From positions 1 through 5,849 of the forward strand of contig UROJ01000098.1 of assembly GCA_900549335.1 (NCBI GenBank): a stretch of DNA of 5,849 nt, in the 5' to 3' direction. Positions 5,240 through 5,849 of this stretch are shown here, piece after piece. The notes beneath the pieces were generated by a model. That model saw only the letters and a program-made list of their open reading frames with translations, was not told the DNA's origin and searched no databases. The translations under genes were made by a program, and so were the position numbers. The DNA comes from an uncultured Collinsella sp. (GTDB lineage: Bacteria > Actinomycetota > Coriobacteriia > Coriobacteriales > Coriobacteriaceae). The first letter of the stretch is position 1. Every line of letters starts with the position of its first letter.

Positions 5240-5849
5240 CTACACCGTGAGGAACATCATCACGATGATCATGGCAAAGCCGATAAGGTCGGTCGGCAAA
5301 AACACCGTGCCCAGCATAACGGCGCTGGTGATGGTCGCCGAAACCGGCTCCACAGTTCCGATGAGGCTCGCACGCACCGAGCCGATGTCCTTAACGCCCT
5401 GCATATAGAGCATGTAAGCAAAAAACGAGCCGATAACCACGAACACCGCGAGCGCCTCGATGCCGGCAGCGTCGAGCGCCGGCATATGCGCCCAGGGCTG
5501 CACGAAGGCACATGAGACCACGCCCGCCGTGAGCATTGCCGAACCCGTGACGATGGGGCTGCCGTATTCGGGCAGGATCTTGGCGGGAATCACCGCCATA
5601 CACGCGGCGCTGACCGCACACATAAGACCTGCTGCCAGGCCAAGCGGCGAGATATTCAGGCTGGTGGGGTCGCCGCCGGTGGCGATTAAAAAGGTTCCAC
5701 CCAGAGCCAGGCCAATGCCGATGACTTCGCGAGTACGCGGCATGCGGCGATCGGTCACGCAGGCGTAGCCCATGATGATAACGAGCTGCAGGCACTGGAG
5801 CACCGTCGCGGTTCCGGCGTTCGTCAGGCGCACGGCCGAAAGATAGCAA
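5240..5849 (-). CDS. EamA/DMT-superfamily transporter, N terminus beyond the window edge
   Basis: This is a multi-pass inner-membrane transporter of the drug/metabolite transporter superfamily; the substrate cannot be read from sequence. The frame is open to the right edge (last full codon 5846-5848), so the GTG at 5833 is internal, not the start. The 202 visible residues contain about seven hydrophobic segments. They match TM4-TM10 of the usual ten-helix, two-EamA-repeat fold of about 300 residues. The end of repeat one reads SAVRLTNAGTATVLQ. The second repeat carries the typical GSVRASLIGTVEPVSATITS followed by a final helix. The family's usual Glu in the LGE motif after EPV is Thr here (LGT, codon 5306-5308). 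The protein ends almost directly after the last helix, at a TAG stop. It is co-directional with the DUF4012 gene, 149 nt upstream, and is probably a separate unit. Confidence 0.9.
   Translation of the reverse strand, partial: CYLSAVRLTNAGTATVLQCLQLVIIMGYACVTDRRMPRTREVIGIGLALGGTFLIATGGDPTSLNISPLGLAAGLMCAVSAACMAVIPAKILPEYGSPIVTGSAMLTAGVVSCAFVQPWAHMPALDAAGIEALAVFVVIGSFFAYMLYMQGVKDIGSVRASLIGTVEPVSATITSAVMLGTVFLPTDLIGFAMIIVMMFLTV

Noticed and set aside
5240..5833. GTG at 5833 as the true start of the transporter.
   Set aside because: The frame continues upstream to the edge with residues that fit the EamA fold, and starting here would remove the first three helices.
1..5849. CRISPR arrays, tRNA or rRNA genes, insertion sequences, phage or toxin-antitoxin genes.
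   Set aside because: No regularly spaced repeats, cloverleaf-like sequence, transposase motifs or small paired genes were seen on either strand.

Overview
The window is about 60% GC and tightly packed. It holds four protein-coding genes and two short intergenic stretches. The protein types (an M32 carboxypeptidase, an actinobacterial-looking GlmM, a DUF4012 membrane protein with a long Ala/Gly/Asn-rich tail, and a DMT transporter) and the codon use suggest a moderately high-GC Gram-positive. A Coriobacteriia member such as Collinsella would fit. That placement is inference from sequence character, not from a database search.

Layout. Positions 1-1158 (+) hold the C-terminal three quarters of an M32 metallocarboxypeptidase, closed by a strong rho-independent terminator at 1181-1222. 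Positions 1159-1424 are a gene-free convergent region with four inverted repeats and a 15-bp-period tandem repeat. Positions 1425-2756 (-) are a complete glmM, phosphoglucosamine mutase. Positions 2760-5090 (-) are a complete gene for a 776-residue single-pass membrane protein with an extracellular DUF4012 domain. Its stop codon lies 3 nt before the glmM start, so the two form an operon. Positions 5091-5239 are the leader and probable promoter region of that operon, with a 22-bp dyad and a short direct repeat. Positions 5240-5849 (-) are the C-terminal two thirds of an EamA/DMT-family transporter whose start lies beyond the right edge.

How the genes may work together. GlmM converts glucosamine-6-phosphate to glucosamine-1-phosphate, a committed step towards UDP-GlcNAc and hence peptidoglycan and other envelope glycans. 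Tight coupling of the uncharacterised DUF4012 protein to glmM suggests, as inference, that it acts in envelope polymer assembly or its control. The peptidase and the transporter show no functional link to this pair. The best candidate for something undescribed is the DUF4012-glmM unit: a predicted cytoplasmic disordered tail with one ordered-looking patch, one membrane helix and a large extracellular domain of unknown function. The structured convergent intergenic block comes second.
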